Below, piece by piece: positions 6,844-16,508 of a stretch of 64,000 bases of DNA. The position numbers were made by a program, and so were the translations under genes. The notes under the pieces are model-generated. The model ran no database searches, was not told where the DNA came from, and saw nothing but the letters and a program-made list of their open reading frames with translations. The stretch comes from Sporosarcina sp. FSL K6-1508 (GTDB lineage Bacteria > Bacillota > Bacilli > Bacillales_A > Planococcaceae): positions 2,801,001 through 2,865,000 of the forward strand of contig NZ_JBBOXF010000001.1 in assembly GCF_038007465.1 (NCBI RefSeq), in the 5' to 3' direction. Each line of letters starts with the position of its first letter. Within the stretch, counting starts at the first letter, position 1.

Positions 6844-9591
6844 ATGGGCTATCAATCTGAAGCACAACTTGAAAAAAAAATGATTAGCCAACTTGTTCGT
6901 CAAGGCTATGAACAAGTGCAGCTTCCTGACTACGAAGCACTTCTTCTTAATTTTCGGTCACAAGTCAATCGGTTTAATCAAAATAAACTCGAAGGCAAGC
7001 CACTGACAGACACAGAATTTAACAGGTTACTGAATTTAGTTGATGGGAAGAGCATCTTTGATTCGGCTAAAATTTTACGAGATAAACAAATCATTGAACG
7101 AGAAGACGGATCGGAGCTTTACATAGAATTATTTAACACCCGTGAGTGGTGCAAAAACTTATTCCAGGTGACAACGCAAACAACTGTGACCGGAACGTAC
7201 ACGAATCGGTATGATGTAACGATCTTAATCAATGGGCTTCCTGTTGTTCAGGTTGAATTGAAAAGAAGAGGGTTAGATTTTAAAGAAGCATTCAACCAGA
7301 TTCAGCGCTATCGCAAGCATTCTTACAAAGGACTATATCGTTTTCTCCAAATTTTTGTGGTCACAAACGGTGTTGATACGAAGTACTTTTCCAATTCGGA
7401 TAGCGATATTTTATTTGGGTACACTTTTTTCTGGTCCGACGCAGAAAACAACATCATTACAAATTTGAATGAATTCACATCCTCGTTTCTTGAGAAGTGT
7501 CATATTGCCAAGATGATTGCTCGGTATATGGTTTTAAATGATACGGAGAAACTGCTGATGGTCATGCGTCCTTATCAGGTTTATGCAACGGAAGCCCTTG
7601 TACAACGAGCTCTTGAAACGAAAAATAGTGGCTTTATCTGGCATACGACGGGTTCAGGAAAAACACTTACTTCGTTCAAAGCAAGCCAAATCCTTGCGAA
7701 TGAACCCAGCATTAAGAAAGTATTTTTCTTAGTGGATCGCAAGGATTTAGATAGTCAAACCATCGCAGAATTTAATAAGTTTGAAAAAGGGTCGGTTGAT
7801 CGGACAGAAAAGACAGACCTGCTTGTCAAACAAATTGAAGATGTCATGAAGCCGTTTATTGTAACGACCATTCAAAAAATGGCGAATGCGGTGAAAACCC
7901 CTCGCTTCGCTAAGATTATGGATCTTTACAGAGATGACCGAGTAATTTTCATTATTGATGAATGTCATCGGAGTCAATTCGGAGAGATGCATACGAATAT
8001 CTCAAGACACTTCAAAAATGCACAGTACTTTGGATTTACAGGCACACCCCGTCTTAAAGAAAATAAAAGTCAGGACGGTCGAACTACTGCCGATCTTTTT
8101 GAAAAGTGCTTGCATACCTATTTAATTAAAGAAGCCATTCGAGATGGCAACGTACTTGGGTTTTCAGTTGAACACCATGAACTAATCAAAGCAAAAGTAA
8201 ATGAAAACGATAGAACACGGGTAGAAGCAATTAACACAGATGAAGTGTGGATGGACGATAATCGGATGCATTGGGTAGTAAAAAACATCTTAGAAAATCA
8301 TGAACGGAAATCACGTAGTAAGGGCTACACCGCCATTTTTACAGTGCAATCGATTCCTATGCTCATTAAATATTATGAGTTGCTTAAACAAACGGAGCAT
8401 CCCTTTAAAATAGCGGGTATCTTTTCGTACGGTGCAAATGAAGAGAGTGAAGGGAAAGACGAGCATTCCAGAGATAGTTTGGAACGTATTATCACGGACT
8501 ATAACGGAATCTTTGATACTAATTACTCTACGGACACGTATCCTAGCTACTTTTCGGATATTTCCAAAAGGGTCAAAACCGCACAAATTGATATCCTGCT
8601 CGTCGTCAATATGTTTTTAACAGGTTTTGATAGCCGAACGCTGAACACATTATATGTAGATAAAAATTTGAAATATCATGACTTGCTGCAAGCGTTTAGT
8701 CGTACCAATCGGGTAGAGAAAGCAACAAAACCATATGGAAATATCGTGTGTTATCGTAACTTAAAAAAAAATACAGATGAATCGCTTAAACTGTTTTCAA
8801 AGACAGATTCTGTCGATGATATCCTCATGAAAAGTTATGTCGAATACTTGGCCATGTTTTTGGCTTCTCTTAAAAAAGTGCGTGAAATCGCAGCAACACC
8901 CGAAGCAGTTGATGGATTGGAACGAGAAGAGGACCAAAAGGCTTTTGTCGATGCGTTTAAAGATATGACAAAGCTCTTAGTACGACTAAAAACATTTACG
9001 GAATTTGAGTTTGATCCAGAGGCGCTTGAAATTGATAGTCAAACGTATGAGGATTATAAAAGCAAGTACTTGAAAATTGCCGAGCAAGTGAAAAAGGATG
9101 TTGAAAAGTCATCCATTCTAGAGGATATTGACTTTGAATTGGAACTCATGCACACAGACCGTATTAACGTCAGTTACATCATGAATTTAATGCGTGACCT
9201 TGATTTTGGCAATAAAGAAGATCTTGAGAAGCAACTTCGCTATATTGAGGAAGAGGTGGAGCGAGCCGATAATCCTGAATTACGTTTGAAAGTAGATCTC
9301 ATTAAAGGCTTCTTGAAACGTGTCGTTCCTGATTTAACGAATGCAGATTCGGTAGACGACGCATACAACCGTTACGAGGAAGAAATGAGAGAAGAAGAGA
9401 TTTATTCGTTTTCTGAGAAAATCGGTATAGCTAAAGAAAACTTGAAACAACATCTTGAAGAATATGAATACAGCAACATCATCCAACAATCCGTAATCAG
9501 TGATTCGTTAAAAGTGGGGCTCATTAAGAAAAGAAAACTGGCCCAACAGATTTCAGAATTTATTATGGAGCATACAGAGAAGTACACGTGA
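6844..9591 (+). CDS. hsdR: Type I restriction enzyme R subunit
   Basis: The motor and nuclease subunit of a type I restriction-modification complex (R2M2S), cutting unmodified DNA far from its recognition site after ATP-driven translocation. The 915-residue product has a PD-(D/E)xK nuclease core (YDVTILINGLPVVQVELKRR, about 123-142), Walker A TTGSGKT (268-274), DECH box (DECHRSQFGEMH, about 377), motif III GFTGTPR, and SF2 motifs such as VVNMFLTGFDS. The C-terminal helical region is acidic. It is the first gene of the hsd locus; AAGGTGG precedes ATG. Complete and apparently functional. Confidence 0.96.
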   Translation: MGYQSEAQLEKKMISQLVRQGYEQVQLPDYEALLLNFRSQVNRFNQNKLEGKPLTDTEFNRLLNLVDGKSIFDSAKILRDKQIIEREDGSELYIELFNTREWCKNLFQVTTQTTVTGTYTNRYDVTILINGLPVVQVELKRRGLDFKEAFNQIQRYRKHSYKGLYRFLQIFVVTNGVDTKYFSNSDSDILFGYTFFWSDAENNIITNLNEFTSSFLEKCHIAKMIARYMVLNDTEKLLMVMRPYQVYATEALVQRALETKNSGFIWHTTGSGKTLTSFKASQILANEPSIKKVFFLVDRKDLDSQTIAEFNKFEKGSVDRTEKTDLLVKQIEDVMKPFIVTTIQKMANAVKTPRFAKIMDLYRDDRVIFIIDECHRSQFGEMHTNISRHFKNAQYFGFTGTPRLKENKSQDGRTTADLFEKCLHTYLIKEAIRDGNVLGFSVEHHELIKAKVNENDRTRVEAINTDEVWMDDNRMHWVVKNILENHERKSRSKGYTAIFTVQSIPMLIKYYELLKQTEHPFKIAGIFSYGANEESEGKDEHSRDSLERIITDYNGIFDTNYSTDTYPSYFSDISKRVKTAQIDILLVVNMFLTGFDSRTLNTLYVDKNLKYHDLLQAFSRTNRVEKATKPYGNIVCYRNLKKNTDESLKLFSKTDSVDDILMKSYVEYLAMFLASLKKVREIAATPEAVDGLEREEDQKAFVDAFKDMTKLLVRLKTFTEFEFDPEALEIDSQTYEDYKSKYLKIAEQVKKDVEKSSILEDIDFELELMHTDRINVSYIMNLMRDLDFGNKEDLEKQLRYIEEEVERADNPELRLKVDLIKGFLKRVVPDLTNADSVDDAYNRYEEEMREEEIYSFSEKIGIAKENLKQHLEEYEYSNIIQQSVISDSLKVGLIKKRKLAQQISEFIMEHTEKYT

Positions 9592-9699
9592 GGGGGCATA
9601 AAACCCTCTTTTTTATGTTATTTTATATAATTACTTTAATTAATGTTGTTATTTTATAAAATTACGTATATGATAAAGCTGTAGATTGAGCTAAAGGAG

Positions 9700-10302
9700 G
9701 TGGGGGCTATTCAATTACAAAAAATTGCATCCATTGTGCAGGGAGTAAATTTTACTCGTTTGGAAACAACTGAAGAATCAATAGGGGCTCAACGCGTAAA
9801 GGTCTTAACATTGAAAGAGTTCAATGAATCGATGGGCTTACCGTACCGGTTGGCACAGGATAAGAAGGCTAGTATTTGGATTGAACAGAAAAAATTGGAA
9901 AGACTTCGCTTTACTGAAGAAAATGGGATTATCATTCATTTATTGTCGCAACGTGTGGCATCGATCCCTTCGAACTATAAAGGGCTTCTGATTCCATCGA
10001 ACTTCGTGAGTATTAATTTTAAGGAACCAGTGGATGCCAAGTTTGTTGAATGGTATTTCAACGAACATGCGGAAGTACGAAGGCAATTCAAACTCGCGAC
10101 TCAGGGGTCCAGTGTCTCGTCCTTATCCATCAGTATGCTGCGTGAAATGGAAGTCTCATTGCCACCCATTCAGCTACAAACAAGGATAGGGAAAATTGTA
10201 CAAGCAGTCCAGCAGAAAAAAAGGCTTATGGAAGAAAGAATGGAACTGGAAGATCAATATATTCATGAATTGCTTTCAGTAAAAATGGAGGAATATAAAT
10301 GA
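9700..10302 (+). CDS. Half-size type I specificity (HsdS-like) protein
   Basis: A single target-recognition-domain protein of about 200 residues: an N-terminal TRD region (TLKEFNESMGLPYRL), then SLSISMLREMEVSLPPIQLQ, the usual boundary before the conserved helix, and a C-terminal coiled coil (about 165-198). Full HsdS proteins have two such units. It overlaps hsdM by 4 bases (ATGA). The start is uncertain: the only standard in-frame initiator, GTG at 9700, overlaps the AAAGGAGG ribosome site, and the codon at proper spacing is ATT at 9709. It may dimerise, modulate the full-length HsdS, or provide alternate specificity. Confidence 0.82.
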   Translation: MGAIQLQKIASIVQGVNFTRLETTEESIGAQRVKVLTLKEFNESMGLPYRLAQDKKASIWIEQKKLERLRFTEENGIIIHLLSQRVASIPSNYKGLLIPSNFVSINFKEPVDAKFVEWYFNEHAEVRRQFKLATQGSSVSSLSISMLREMEVSLPPIQLQTRIGKIVQAVQQKKRLMEERMELEDQYIHELLSVKMEEYK

Positions 10303-11855
10303 CAACATCTGAAAAACAACGATTGCAACAAGCAGAACTACACAAAAGACTTTGGGATATGGCAAATGATTTACGTGGACAAATGGAAGCGAGTGAATTC
10401 AAAAATTATATTCTAGGATTAATTTTCTATCGCTACTTATCCGAAAAGACGGAAGTTCGTGTAGATAAATTGCTTGAAGAGGATGCGGTTTCTTATGCAA
10501 AAGCATGGGCTGATGAGGAATACCGTGAGGCACTGGCTGAGGAACTTCTTCAACAAATTGGCTATGTCATTGAACCAGAATACCTTTTTTCAAACATGAT
10601 GATTGAAATTGGAAAAGGGGACAATGGCAAATTTGATACGGAATTACTCCAAGAAGCAATCAATGCCGTAACGGAATCAACGATCGGTACAGATAGTCAA
10701 GCCGACTTTGAGCATTTATTCGATGATATGGACTTATCTTCATCTAAATTAGGGCGTGAAGTTACATCTCGTTCCAAATTAATCGCGAAAATTATTGCGA
10801 GTGTCAATGACATTCCATTCTTGCATGATGATGTGGATATTGACGTACTAGGCGATGCTTATGAATATATGATTTCAAAATTCGCGGCTAGTGCAGGTAA
10901 GTCAGCTGGAGAATTCTATACCCCCCAGCAAGTATCAAAGATTTTAGCGAAGATTGTAACAATCGGTAAAACCGACTTAAAGAGCGTTTATGACCCAGCT
11001 TGTGGATCAGGTTCACTTCTTCTACGTGTTGCTAAAGAAGCCAACGTCCGTAAGTTCTACGGTCAAGAACTCACGTCTACAACGTATAACTTAGCTCGAA
11101 TGAATATGTTACTGCATGATGTTTCTTACCAAAACTTTGACATTCAAAATGCGGATACAATAGAAGAACCTCAACATATCGAAATGAAATTTGAAGCAGT
11201 TGTTGCGAATCCTCCATATAGTGCGAAATGGAGTTCGGACGCAGCATTCTTAGATGACGAGCGTTTCAGTGCCTATAGTCGCTTAGCACCGAAGTCAAAA
11301 GCCGACTATGCCTTCGTGCAACATATGATTCACCAGCTGGATGACAGCGGAACAATGGCTGTCGTATTACCGCATGGCGTGTTATTTAGAGGGGCTGCGG
11401 AAGGCATTATCCGTAAGTACTTAATTGACGATAAAAACTACTTAGATGCAGTCATCGGATTACCAGCAAATATCTTTTTCGGTACAACGATTCCGACGTG
11501 TATCATGGTCTTCAAAAAATGTCGTGAAGCAGACGATAAAGTGATATTTATTGATGCGTCCAGTGAATTTGAAAAAGGGAAGAACCAAAACATCTTAACG
11601 GATGAAAACGTAGAGAAAATTGTAGAAACGTATAAATCGCGTGAAACCATTGATAAATATTCTTACGCAGCGTTATTAAGTGAAATTGAAGAGAATGATT
11701 TTAATCTCAATATTCCAAGGTATGTAGATACGTTTGAAGAAGAAGAATCCGTTGACTTAGAAGTTGTTTCACAACGGATGAAAGAAATTGATGAAAAGAT
11801 TGTGGAAATTGACGGAGAACTCGCAAAGTATTTTGAAACTTTGGGGGTGAAATAA
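10299..11855 (+). CDS. hsdM: Type I modification methyltransferase M subunit
   Basis: N6-adenine DNA methyltransferase subunit of the type I complex. It has the N-terminal helical HsdM domain (about 10-150), the SAM motif DPACGSGSLLLRV (about 231-243) and the catalytic NPPY motif (NPPYSAKW, about 304-311). The length of 518 residues is normal. Both ends overlap neighbouring genes (4 bases upstream, 1 base downstream), indicating translational coupling with the two specificity genes. Confidence 0.97.
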   Translation: MTTSEKQRLQQAELHKRLWDMANDLRGQMEASEFKNYILGLIFYRYLSEKTEVRVDKLLEEDAVSYAKAWADEEYREALAEELLQQIGYVIEPEYLFSNMMIEIGKGDNGKFDTELLQEAINAVTESTIGTDSQADFEHLFDDMDLSSSKLGREVTSRSKLIAKIIASVNDIPFLHDDVDIDVLGDAYEYMISKFAASAGKSAGEFYTPQQVSKILAKIVTIGKTDLKSVYDPACGSGSLLLRVAKEANVRKFYGQELTSTTYNLARMNMLLHDVSYQNFDIQNADTIEEPQHIEMKFEAVVANPPYSAKWSSDAAFLDDERFSAYSRLAPKSKADYAFVQHMIHQLDDSGTMAVVLPHGVLFRGAAEGIIRKYLIDDKNYLDAVIGLPANIFFGTTIPTCIMVFKKCREADDKVIFIDASSEFEKGKNQNILTDENVEKIVETYKSRETIDKYSYAALLSEIEENDFNLNIPRYVDTFEEEESVDLEVVSQRMKEIDEKIVEIDGELAKYFETLGVK

Positions 11856-13057
11856 TGCATCCTAAATTGCGTTTTAATGCTTTTCAGGATAGGTGGAAAA
11901 ATACCATCCTTAGTGAATTGATGATATTTAATAACGGAATAAATGCATCGAAAGAAAGTTATGGGCATGGTAGGAAATTTATTAACGTGCTTGATATTTT
12001 AAATAATAATTATGTTCTATACGACGACATCATAGGCTCCGTAAGTGTTAATGATAAACAAGAAGAAGCCAATAAAGTAGAGTATGGGGATATTCTTTTT
12101 CTACGAAGCTCTGAGACACGCGAAGATGTAGGTAAATGTACGGTTTACTTGGATAAAGACGAATATGCATTATTCGGTGGATTTGTAATCCGAGGAAAAA
12201 AAAATGGTGACTACTATCCTTTTTTTCTTAAACTATTATTAGATACATCATCTGCACGAAACCAGATTTCATCTAGAGCGGGAGGAAGTACACGGTATAA
12301 TATCAGCCAATCAATATTGAGTTCAGTTGGATTATCAATGCCTTCAATATCAGAACAGCAAAAAATCGCCGATTTCTTCGCCCTGCTAGATCATCGCATC
12401 GAACAGCAACAAGAAAAGGTTGAAGCTTGGCGTGAATATAAAAAGGGGATGATGCAAAAGATTTTTAGCCGAGAATTGCGGTTTAAGGATGGGGATGGGC
12501 AGGAGTTTCCGGAGTGGGAAGTAACTCAACTTAAAAAGATTGTATCAACATTTTCCGGTGGGACACCAAGTTCAAAACAAAGATCTTTCTATACTGGCGA
12601 TATTCCTTTTATTCGTTCTGGAGAAATATCTCAATCTACTACTGAGTTATTTATTAACAGTGAAGGTCTAGAAAGTTCGTCAGCCAAGTTAGTTCGAAAA
12701 GGTGATTTATTATATGCACTATATGGGGCTACCAGCGGGGAAGTTGCTATTTCAAAAATGGATGGGGCAATTAATCAAGCAATATTATGCATTAGAACAG
12801 AAGAGTCTAAACACTTTATGTTACATTATCTTACGCTAATGAAGGAGTCGATACTTTCGACATACCTCCAGGGAGGCCAAGGTAATTTATCTGCACAGAT
12901 TATTAAGGAAATCACAATCTCATTACCATTAAAAGAAGAACAGGAAAAAATAGCGAATTTCCTCTCTGCTTTGGATATAAAAGTAGAAAATGAAGAAGAA
13001 AAACTTCGCTGTCTTCAAGAACAGAAAACTGGATTTATGCAACAGATGTTCATTTGA
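11855..13057 (+). CDS. hsdS: Type I specificity subunit S
   Basis: The DNA-recognition subunit, 400 residues with two TRDs. The two conserved helical spacers are visible as repeats: FFALLDHRIEQQQEKVEAWR around residue 170 and FLSALDIKVENEEEKLRCLQ near the C-terminus, each followed by a K-G/T-MMQ-F element. The ATG overlaps the hsdM stop (TAATG). Its TRDs cannot be assigned a target sequence from the DNA alone. Confidence 0.95.
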   Translation: MHPKLRFNAFQDRWKNTILSELMIFNNGINASKESYGHGRKFINVLDILNNNYVLYDDIIGSVSVNDKQEEANKVEYGDILFLRSSETREDVGKCTVYLDKDEYALFGGFVIRGKKNGDYYPFFLKLLLDTSSARNQISSRAGGSTRYNISQSILSSVGLSMPSISEQQKIADFFALLDHRIEQQQEKVEAWREYKKGMMQKIFSRELRFKDGDGQEFPEWEVTQLKKIVSTFSGGTPSSKQRSFYTGDIPFIRSGEISQSTTELFINSEGLESSSAKLVRKGDLLYALYGATSGEVAISKMDGAINQAILCIRTEESKHFMLHYLTLMKESILSTYLQGGQGNLSAQIIKEITISLPLKEEQEKIANFLSALDIKVENEEEKLRCLQEQKTGFMQQMFI

Positions 13058-13091
13058 AATATATCTAAATAAATTATATGGAGATGATAAT

Positions 13092-13331
13092 GTGTCAAAA
13101 GGAATTAAGCAAGAATATTCGATGGAAATTAATCGTATTCAAAACTACCTAAGGGATTTGGAGAATGGTCGTATATATGAAATTACAGGAGCCAAAATGG
13201 ATGGTTCGTATGCTAAGATAGCAAGTAACATTAGTCGGGAATTTGAAGAGCTATTAACAATGATTGAAAAAGGTATTCCGTCAACTTCAACATTGATATT
13301 TGAGGCTAGACAAAAGGATACGAAAGATTAA
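13092..13331 (+). CDS. Small hypothetical protein after hsdS
   Basis: A 79-residue charged protein starting at GTG 13092 (GGAGA 7 bases upstream). The in-frame sequence further upstream overlaps hsdS in another frame and is not used. It contains a helical central part (QEYSMEINRIQNYLRDLENG) and a second helix EFEELLTMIEKG. Its place directly after hsdS suggests a restriction-locus accessory; no family recognised. Confidence 0.5.
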   Translation: MSKGIKQEYSMEINRIQNYLRDLENGRIYEITGAKMDGSYAKIASNISREFEELLTMIEKGIPSTSTLIFEARQKDTKD

Positions 13332-13404
13332 ATTTGAGGTATTCGGGGTAGGAATTTAAATCAGTCGTTGCATAACAGGTGCTTCTGGATGAGGAATGGT
13401 TGCT

Positions 13405-13439
13405 TGGTTCTAATACATTTTTGAATTGTATTAGAACCA
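13405..13439. repeat. 13-bp inverted repeat
   Basis: tggttctaataca and its complement are separated by 9 bases between the hsd locus and the next gene. There is no T-tract, so it may be a weak terminator or an operator. Confidence 0.5.
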
Positions 13440-13479
13440 GGCATCTAAATTAATTGTTCTGATAAGGAGTTGATGATGG

Positions 13480-13974
13480 ATGGATTTCAACTTAATAATC
13501 GTTGCAGTAGCCACATTATTTGGAAGTTTAGGTTCTTCTTTTTTGGTTGGCCACTATAACACAAAATCACAAAATAGAGCACTTAAAATTGAATTTCAAA
13601 GAATAGATGAAGAACGTCGATATCAAGAAAAGCAAAAACTTCTAGAAGTCTACAATTATGTATTACGGAAAAATGGTGAAATTACTATTATTAAACCAGT
13701 AGAAAATGGGCTATTCGAATTCGAAATAAGCCTTTACAGTAAAGAAATTCGATTTGCCCTCTTTGAGGAATACTCCAAGCTGGACAAGAAGGTTGCGGAA
13801 ATATTAACTTTACTCGATAAGAAAATAGAAGAGTCAAGAATGTATTATATATATGATGATTATGAGGTTCAGGCTGTATTAGAGGAATGTTGTGGGATAT
13901 ATTCTGATTTGATTAAAACCATAAATAATGTCATCGATACACAAAGGGAAAGAACGCAATTAAGAGTTGATTAA
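13480..13974 (+). CDS. Membrane-anchored coiled-coil hypothetical protein
   Basis: A 164-residue protein with one N-terminal membrane segment (about residues 4-23, LIIVAVATLFGSLGSSFLVG) followed by a basic/acidic helical region (30-60, RALKIEFQRIDEERRYQEKQ) that should be cytoplasmic. AAGGAGT upstream fixes the ATG. No family recognised. It lies in a defence-type neighbourhood after the type I system; small membrane-anchored proteins of this shape occur among anti-phage genes, but that role is inference. Confidence 0.6.
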   Translation: MDFNLIIVAVATLFGSLGSSFLVGHYNTKSQNRALKIEFQRIDEERRYQEKQKLLEVYNYVLRKNGEITIIKPVENGLFEFEISLYSKEIRFALFEEYSKLDKKVAEILTLLDKKIEESRMYYIYDDYEVQAVLEECCGIYSDLIKTINNVIDTQRERTQLRVD

Positions 13975-14147
13975 TATTTCATTCTCAAGTACTAATTACT
14001 TGAAAAATCACGGATATTAATTTCGGAATATATAGTATCCTTGAAGTAGGCTACGAAGGTGGAATAATGTGAATAGTAGCCTCCATTTAACATTACTTGA
14101 AGTATTGAAAACTAATATACTCACCCGAAAAAAGGAGAGATTTGTAT

Positions 14148-14444
14148 ATGAATAATCAAAGTCTGTTGACAATCAAAGAATTCGCAAATGTAATAACGGA
14201 AAAGGGTCACAAGATTAGTGGAAAAGAGCTATTTGATAGGTTGCACAACTGGGATTTAATTTGGGTAAGTGGAGATAGAAAAAAACTCCCGACAACCGAA
14301 GCACGGAGATCTGGATACCTTGATATGGTTCCGTCGTCAAAAGGCTCTGATGTGTATGGTCGAGAGCATACAACGTTTGTTATGGTGGCGACTAAAAAGG
14401 GGCAGGAATATATTTTAGGTAGGTTAATGAAAGAATTAGATTGA
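14148..14444 (+). CDS. KilAC-domain (phage antirepressor C-terminal) protein
   Basis: A 98-residue protein resembling the KilAC domain of phage antirepressors: LTIKEFANVITEKGHKISGK (about 6-25), LFDRLHNWDLI, PTTEARRSGY and the C-terminal VATKKGQEYILGRLMKEL. It lacks the N-terminal Bro/AntA part, so it is a stand-alone domain. AAAGGAGA 9 bases before ATG 14148 decides this start over the TTG at 14142. Phage-derived regulators of this size are frequent in defence islands and prophage remnants. Confidence 0.7.
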   Translation: MNNQSLLTIKEFANVITEKGHKISGKELFDRLHNWDLIWVSGDRKKLPTTEARRSGYLDMVPSSKGSDVYGREHTTFVMVATKKGQEYILGRLMKELD

Positions 14445-14589
14445 TGAGTGAGATATGATCTTTTTGCGAGATCTCTGTAATTACTATTGCAAAGGCTCAT
14501 CTGTCACCCAGATGACTGTAAGGAGAAGATGAATCTACTTTAATATCGATAATTAATTTTAATAAATAGATAGGTTGGGATGTACTGAT

Positions 14590-15381
14590 ATGGAGAAACT
14601 GGGTAATAAAGAGATAATTAGTGTGGTGGCTTATATTGGCGGAGAAGGTGGTTATTTAGGCAATTTTTCGTATGCGACGCATGCAAGTTTCTATCCTGAG
14701 TATTGCGGATTAGATATTGATCCTTATAAATATGAAGGTACTACTAGAAATAGATTCATTACTATTTTGACTAATGCTACAAGAATTGAGCAATATAAGA
14801 TTTTAGAAGGCGTTTTGGAAAAGTATCCTTTATCGAATGTTGAAGAACTATTTCATGAAGATATAATTAACGAAAAACAGTTTAAATCTAAGCAAAATCT
14901 TTTTGAAAAGATTTCAATATGGACAACCTTATTACAAGGGGATGGTTTAATTCTTATAGAAAATATTAAACATGATTCAAAATTTGTTAAAGAGGTTTTA
15001 AATCAATGTGAGACTTTAATTTCCAATCATAAATATAGTAGTGGAGTAGATAGAGCACACACGGCGTTACATGCATTTATAAAAGAATTATGTGAAGAAG
15101 AAGGACTGACCTTTCAGCAAAGCAAACCTAAGCTACAAGAATACTGGAGTAAATTAAGGACAGAACATAGTAAATTCAAAGCTAATCCTTCAAACTTTCT
15201 ATCTCCAGTAAATCAAATTGTAAATGCTATTGCCAAAGTTATAGAGAACATTAATGAAATTAGAAATGATGGAGCTTACACACATCCAAATGAAGAAATT
15301 ATTGATGAAGCAGAATCTAAGTTAGTAATTAATTTATCGAGAGTATTTCTACAATATATTGATGATAGAATAAATCCGTAG
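14590..15381 (+). CDS. Abortive-infection (Abi C-terminal/HEPN-like) family protein
   Basis: About 263 residues. The C-terminal half resembles the abortive-infection C-terminal domain: SSGVDRAHTALHAFIKELCE, then a helical stretch and EIRNDGAYTHP, which carries an R-x6-H motif of the HEPN RNase type. The N-terminal half (VVAYIGGEGGYLGNFSYATH) is of unknown type. Proteins of this family are linked to phage defence by growth arrest; the toxic activity here is inferred from the motif only. The start is uncertain: ATG 14590 has a weak ribosome site and TTG 14575 is also open. Confidence 0.7.
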   Translation: MEKLGNKEIISVVAYIGGEGGYLGNFSYATHASFYPEYCGLDIDPYKYEGTTRNRFITILTNATRIEQYKILEGVLEKYPLSNVEELFHEDIINEKQFKSKQNLFEKISIWTTLLQGDGLILIENIKHDSKFVKEVLNQCETLISNHKYSSGVDRAHTALHAFIKELCEEEGLTFQQSKPKLQEYWSKLRTEHSKFKANPSNFLSPVNQIVNAIAKVIENINEIRNDGAYTHPNEEIIDEAESKLVINLSRVFLQYIDDRINP

Positions 15382-16002
15382 ATAAACCCATAAACGCGAC
15401 TGAAGCCCCCTGTAAATGAAAATTGAAAGTGTTGCGATAGAAGGAACAAAAGAGTATATAAGAAAAAATGAAAACAGTCGAACACTTAACAAAGAGTCAA
15501 CTTCTGGAAACTCTTGTTAAGTATTTATTTGTTGTTGCGTACCTTATTTGTTCGTAAAAGTATGCTTTTACAAGAACGATCGTAAACTATTTATATAGCT
15601 TGACGAACGCTCCTTTTGGTTTTTTGTTATTCCTTTTAACCCGTTCGCGAAAGTGTACTTTTATGAACGGAATAAATATTAACTCTATGTAAGCGTAAAA
15701 TATTATCTATAAATTTTTGCGCTTTTTGAATATGGTTTCGATATAGTAAATGAAGATAAATGAAGATAAATGCAGAACCTAAGTACAAACACTGGCATGG
15801 CCAAAAATTATATGAGTATCCATGAACAACCCTGCTTGAACAAATCTAAGTATGATCTTAATCATTTATTTATGTTCGTCCTGGGTATACCCGGCATGAA
15901 CACGAATTACGATATAAACAGCAAATAATACCCACCTAACGAAAATAGGGGGGATGGGAAACGTGGAGAAAATGAAGTTTACAAAAATGCTGCTAAACGC
16001 CT
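15382..16002. other. Gene-free stretch with hairpins and diverged repeats
   Basis: No convincing gene. Contents: an imperfect hairpin at 15484-15522 (acttaac...gttaagt) after the Abi gene; a palindrome gtaaaag-tatg-cttttac at 15554-15571; a diverged second copy of the same block near 15645-15670 (TTCG..AAAGT.T.CTTTTA..GAACG in both); and a short 10-base tandem (aaatgaagat) near 15750. Confidence 0.6.
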
Positions 16003-16060
16003 AAAAACACTCTTATAAAAACATTTGTGAAATCATTATTGATTCCATAAGTGTTTTTTT
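16003..16060. terminator. Hairpin upstream of the ars operon
   Basis: aaaaacact(c)ttat pairs with ataagtgttttt; the plus strand continues into T-tract and A-tract. It can separate the upstream island from the ars operon in both directions. Confidence 0.6.
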
Positions 16061-16145
16061 GTTGGTTATTAAAAAAAAAACGATTATCACACTTGCGTAT
16101 ATAAGCATATGGTTATACAATGGTGGAGAAATGGAGGGATGGACT

Positions 16146-16493
16146 ATGAATAAAACTGTTACGATTGATCTGCAACGAGCGTCGCGACTATTAAAATTGC
16201 TAGGGGACCCAACACGTTTGACGATGATGAAGTTACTCAAGTCACATGAATGCTGTGTGTGTGAATTTGTTGCGATTTTTAAAATGAGTCAGCCGGCGAT
16301 TAGCCAGCACTTGCGTAAACTTAGAGATATTGAGTTGGTTAAAGAAGAACGCAGAGGCCAATGGATTTTCTTTTCGATTAATGAAAATCATGAAGATTAC
16401 CCGTTTATTCAAAGCATTCTTGAACATCTTCCGGATCAGAATGAATCAATCGCTGAACTGGAAGCACAAGGGCTTCGAGTTTGTTGTGAATAA
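16146..16493 (+). CDS. arsR: Arsenite-responsive repressor ArsR
   Basis: A 115-residue ArsR repressor that releases DNA on binding As(III). LLKLLGDPTRLTMMKLLKSH precedes the metal site ECCVCEF (C-x-C type, helix near residue 35) and the recognition helix MSQPAISQHLRKLR. C-terminal Cys pair RVCCE adds possible ligands. GGAGGG seven bases before ATG 16146 fixes the start. It heads the arsRBCDA-hesB cluster, arsB following after 15 bp. Confidence 0.95.
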   Translation: MNKTVTIDLQRASRLLKLLGDPTRLTMMKLLKSHECCVCEFVAIFKMSQPAISQHLRKLRDIELVKEERRGQWIFFSINENHEDYPFIQSILEHLPDQNESIAELEAQGLRVCCE

Positions 16494-16508
16494 GGAGGAG
16501 AAAGTACG

